Positions 19,496 through 22,445 of a stretch of 22,445 nt of DNA are shown piece after piece (within the stretch, counting starts at the first letter, position 1; each line of letters starts with the position of its first letter). The DNA comes from Chara braunii. Taxonomy: Eukaryota; Streptophyta; Charophyceae; Charales; Characeae. The notes under the pieces were generated by a model that worked only from the letters and a program-made list of their open reading frames with translations, did not search any database and had not been told where the DNA came from. The translations under genes were made by a program, and so were the position numbers. The DNA is taken from the NCBI GenBank assembly GCA_003427395.1, contig BFEA01000318.1:954764-977208 (forward strand), given 5' to 3'.

Positions 19496-20131
19496 ATGTC
19501 GTCCGAAAGTTTCAGTGGGACGGTCGTTGTCAGAGACCTGGGCTACTGCGAAAATCTGCAAAGTGCAGTTGTTGCCACAGCTGAGAATATTTATTGTTTA
19601 TAGTGGTTTGGCAACATTGGGCTTCCCAGATACCGCTACCTTCCGGTCCCCGAAGACGTTCGCGCTCGTGTCCAGCTGTCTGTTTCGCCCCCGCCTACCC
19701 CAGCTTTTCAGTACATTGTGATGGCCACACTACGCGACATGCCCGTCTTCAGAATTGATTTCTACATTGTGTTCGAAGGGGAGTTGAGAAGCTGTTTGTA
19801 TTATTCGTACGTAGCCAACACATCTTTCGATAGAATGCCAGAAGGTTGTGAGCCTGCCATTACGTTTTTCTTATCGATCTTCATCATGCACATCGCCTCC
19901 TGCTTGGATGGAGAATTATTCCTTGTATCCGGCGTGAGAGAAGATGATGACAGTCTCCCGTTCTGGGGAGACCGTTGTCCGTTCCAAATCCGTCACTGGA
20001 GCAATTTGAATCGAGTTTTAAGAGATATGCTCATACGCGACTTATCGAATATCGAATCATATCTTGAGGCCCGAATTCCCGAACCAAATCCTTTTAATCG
20101 AGTTCAACATAGACGAGCGCAACGACGATGA
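19496..20131 (+). pseudogene. Gene C, unknown family, one in-frame stop
   Basis: A 211-codon frame from the ATG at 19496 (MSSESFSGTVVVRDLGY) to TGA at 20129, interrupted only by TAG at 19601 (codon 36). After the TAG it reads WFGNIGLPRYRYLPVPEDV, SVSPPPTPAFQYIVM, then a mixed hydrophobic and charged body with FFLSIFIMHIASCLDGELF, FWGDRCPFQIRHW and an Arg-rich end (HRRAQRR). It is not visibly related to genes A and B and I do not recognise the family. It shares their strand, the CAG-N-ATG start, and palindromes on both sides (19391-19412, 20244-20265), which suggests it belongs to the same element. A shorter product could start at the ATG at 19718, but conserved-looking sequence before the TAG favours 19496. 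Confidence 0.55.
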
Positions 20132-20243
20132 TCGCGGGAGGCTACTCGAAGACTATACATGCTGCTACCATAAAGATCATACTAACTCTTTTCTCCCGAC
20201 GCATGCTACGAAGATACTCATCGTCTCAGGGTATTCGGATTCT

Positions 20244-20265
20244 ATATGCGAATAGACTCCCATTT
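20244..20265. repeat. 22-bp palindrome after gene C (decayed)
   Basis: ATATGCGA, ATAGAC, TCCCATTT, with 6 of 8 arm pairs matching. It shares the ATAGAC loop with the perfect copy at 19266-19287. Confidence 0.65.
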
Positions 20266-20411
20266 ATCACCTCACTCCTTTTGCAGTGGGTCTGACCCTA
20301 TCACGTTGTGGATATCATGTCGGGCTTGGATGAGCTTCTATCTGGGACTTGTGTAGACAGGTGAACATCGTGTCGGGTTCGGATGACCTTTTGTCTAATG
20401 CAGGACTTCGG

Positions 20412-20429
20412 CACGAATTAGCATTCGTG
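20412..20429. repeat. 6-6-6 hairpin, second palindrome family
   Basis: CACGAA, TTAGCA, TTCGTG, a perfect 6-bp stem. Another perfect copy, CACGAA, TCAGCG, TTCGTG, is at 20790-20807, and a one-mismatch copy (CTCGAA) is at 20441-20458. All share the 6-nt loop of the 22-bp family. Confidence 0.75.
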
Positions 20430-20440
20430 TTGGTCTTCGG

Positions 20441-21107
20441 CTCGAATCAGCGTTCGTGTAGGTCTTCGACATGTTTGTATTAGAGATAGGGTTTGTTTCA
20501 TGTGTAATGCAGGACTTTTCGGCTTGTGGCGAAGAGGGGGAGTGATATAGATTGTACGGAACCGTCTTCTGTAAAAAAAGGCATGTCATGTAGAGTATAC
20601 GACGTGGGCTGAAATGATTTTTGGAATGCCTACATGTGCCTTAGAACGTGTACTTCAATGATTTTTGGAAAGGATGATTTTTGGAATGCCTACATGTGCC
20701 TTAGAACGTGTACTTCAATGATTTTTGGAAAGGCTCCATGTACTTTGTGAATTTTGGAAAGCTTCTGTGTACTTTGCAATTTTGTTCAGCACGAATCAGC
20801 GTTCGTGTAGGTCTTCGACTTGAATCAACTTTCGTGTAGGTCTTCGACATGTTCGTATTAGTGGTAGGGTTTGTTTCATGTGTAATGCAGGACTTTTCGG
20901 CTTGTGGCGAAGAGGGGGAGTGATATTAGACTGTACGGAAGCGTCTTTTGTAGATAAGGGCATGTTATGTAGACTATACTACGTGGTCTGGAATGATTTT
21001 TGGAATACCTGCATGTGCCTTAGAACGTATCCTTGAATGATTTTTGGAAAGGCTCCATGTACTTTGTGAATTTTGGAAAGCTTCTGTGTACTTTGCAATT
21101 TTGTATT
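20441..21107 (+). repeat. Long direct duplication, two copies of about 320-345 bp
   Basis: Copy 1 (about 20441-20785) and copy 2 (about 20790-21107) share GTAGGTCTTCGACATG, TAGGGTTTGTTTCATGTG, GCAGGACTTTTCGGCTTGTG, GAAGAGGGGGAGTGATAT, and a run of TGATTTTTGGAA motifs ending in TTCTGTGTACTTTGCAATTT. The GAAGAGGGGGAG followed by TGATAT resembles a polypurine tract and LTR start of a retrotransposon, present in both copies (near 20531 and 20909). No reverse transcriptase or paired LTR is visible. Confidence 0.78.
20614..20733 (+). repeat. Perfect 60-bp tandem duplication
   Basis: 20614-20673 and 20674-20733 are identical over 60 bp, starting ATGATTTTTGGAATGCC and ending TTTTTGGAAAGG. Copy 2 of the surrounding duplication has one diverged unit only, so this doubling is the more recent event. 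Confidence 0.95.
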
Positions 21108-21378
21108 GATTTGTTTTTTAAAACGTCTCTGTGTACTTTACAATTTGCCATTGAATGATTTTTTTGCATTGAATTATTTCTGGAAACTTTCCTTGTGGTG
21201 TGCAACTTCACCTTTTAGAAAAACACTAGGCAACTTGAAGGTGATGACAAGAGTTACTTATAGGAATGGATATGTATCTTCTCCACACAAAAATTTGATG
21301 GCATTTTCACCGGGTAATATGCAAATGACAAGCCAACGTTCATATTAAATCATCGCGCTTATGATGTGCGCACCTGCT
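21108..21378. other. AT-rich stretch with no gene recognised
   Basis: It continues the ATTTTTGGAAA theme in decayed form to about 21190 (GTGTACTTT, GAATGATTTTTT). From there to 21378 nothing is recognisable. Confidence 0.45.
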
Positions 21379-21580
21379 TCTCCATCTAAGTGCGAGTTCA
21401 TTCTCACTTCTGGTGTGAACGACGAGCACCCTGCAACTGTTTCCCTCTCTCCTTTGCTTCAACTGCACCCTCCATCTAAGTGCGAGTTCATTCGCACTTG
21501 AATGAACGCATCGCACTTTGCTTCAACTTGACCTTTACGAAAACAACAGACAACCTGCAAATGTTTCCCTCTCTCCTTCT
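21379..21580 (+). repeat. 90-bp repeat with two 22-bp palindromes
   Basis: CTCCATCTAAGTGCGAGTTC begins at 21379 and 21469. The first palindrome (21388-21409: AAGTGCGA, GTTCAT, TCTCACTT) has one mismatch. The second (21478-21499: AAGTGCGA, GTTCAT, TCGCACTT) is perfect and is the best consensus copy in the window. CTGCAACTGTTTCCCTCTCT recurs as CTGCAAATGTTTCCCTCTCT about 125 bp on. Confidence 0.88.
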
Positions 21581-21682
21581 CTCCCGACTTCCACAAACGA
21601 ACCGCCGGTAAGCACCTGCACATCACGAAACAAGAGCACGTCCCAATTGGAACATCGTCGGGTTCTTGCGATGTCGACTCCC

Positions 21683-22191
21683 TCATGATGACTACACCGA
21701 ACAGCGGCAGGATGTCCGCCTCTCCGATGTGGATCTAACGGTGGATTGCGTCAAATCTGCTCTCATAGATCCACACCGGGGATGGGGGTCGGGATCCGAC
21801 CACAGTTTGCTGGTAAGGCATCATATGATGTGTCGATATAACCGACATCCAGAACTGCGTGGTGAGCATCTAGTGCTACGCCAATAAGTTCCAAACATGG
21901 TCGCAAAGTCCCCTAAGAATGTTCATTGTCGGTTCCTCACGTCATCCATTCCCACGTGATGAGTACAATAAACAACGGCAGAATGGCAGGTCCCCCTCGC
22001 CGGAATGGATCTAACGGTGGATTGTGTCAAATCTGCTCTCAAAGATCCACACCAGATAGAAGGTCCTGCAATCAGCCGCTGCTTGCTGGTAAGCATCATA
22101 TGATGTGTCCATACGATTGACATCCAAAACTGTTTGGTGAGCATCTAGTGCTACGCCAAGCAGTTCTGCCGCAAGGTCCCCCAAGAATGCT
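21683..22191 (+). repeat. Direct duplication of about 235 bp, offset about 276 bp
   Basis: Copies at about 21683-21922 and 21957-22191 share GGATCTAACGGTGGATTG, TCAAATCTGCTCTCA, AGATCCACACC, GCTGGTAAG, and GGTGAGCATCTAGTGCTACG. Each has the perfect palindrome CATCATATGATG (21819-21830 and 22094-22105) right after a donor-like GGTAAG. Short frames cross it on both strands, but none keeps an open reading common to both copies. Confidence 0.85.
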
Positions 22192-22376
22192 TTTAGCACT
22201 AGAGACCTGAGATCGCCGACTGTTTGGCACTTCTTGAAGGTGGTCATTTAAACCGATGCAGAGGGTTCGTGGTCACTTTCATTGCTTGTATACGTGCCCG
22301 TGGGTGCTCGGCCTGGCATACATGTAGTGTTGTTTGACACTTCCTTACGGTTCTCTGTCGAATGCTGTTCAACTAG

Positions 22377-22378
<2 letters not shown>

Positions 22379-22445
<67 letters not shown>
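22379..22445. repeat. (TC)n microsatellite running off the window end
   Basis: 67 bp of pure TC dinucleotides up to the last base, so the true length is unknown. Confidence 0.97.

Noticed and set aside
13438-20265. Bacterial-type integron with attC sites
   Set aside because: No integron integrase, eukaryote-like context, and the palindromes are too short and symmetric for attC. Only the cassette-like layout is similar.
22011-22247. 78-codon minus frame over the last duplication
   Set aside because: Not conserved as an open frame in the sister copy at 21683-21922.

Overview
The window looks like nuclear DNA from a large, repeat-rich plant or green-alga genome. Several ORF families look to me like multicopy hypothetical proteins of the charophyte Chara braunii, but that is memory and unverified. 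There are no bacterial operons, rRNAs or tRNAs. Every sizeable gene-like frame is broken by stops or frame changes, so this is a graveyard of mobile or multicopy genes set in satellites and palindromes.

Layout. 1-3190 is AT-rich with no convincing gene. 3231-3915 is a 685-bp non-autonomous hAT-like transposon with an 8-bp target duplication; a diverged copy of its insertion site without the insert lies at 4194-4372. 4378-6150 is an array of about 22 hairpin units joined by three or four spacer types in higher-order order. 6258-8702 (minus) is a degraded gene of about 815 codons with a ParB-like fold. 8788-9698 is a cluster of 22-bp palindromes, followed by AT microsatellites, short duplications and a long ATCGCT-type minisatellite (about 11280-12765). 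12856-13260 is a 96-bp tandem repeat carrying the same palindrome.

13645-20131 holds four gene units, all on the plus strand: a DUF7869-like, RNase-H/DDE-like protein (13645-16773), two diverged tandem paralogues A (16963-17856) and B (18333-19232), and an unrelated gene C (19496-20131). Members of one 22-bp palindrome family (AAGTGCGA, 6-nt loop, TCGCACTT) lie at every junction between these genes and not inside them. A, B and C each begin with an acceptor-like CAG, one base, then ATG. I read this as a decayed multi-gene mobile element or cassette-like array. This is the best candidate for an undescribed system here.

20.2-22.4 kb holds further direct repeats, a possible polypurine-tract motif, and a terminal (TC)n tract. 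An odd feature is that in-frame stops greatly outnumber frame changes. At three gaplessly aligned sites in paralogues A and B, one copy has TGG (Trp) where the other has TGA.
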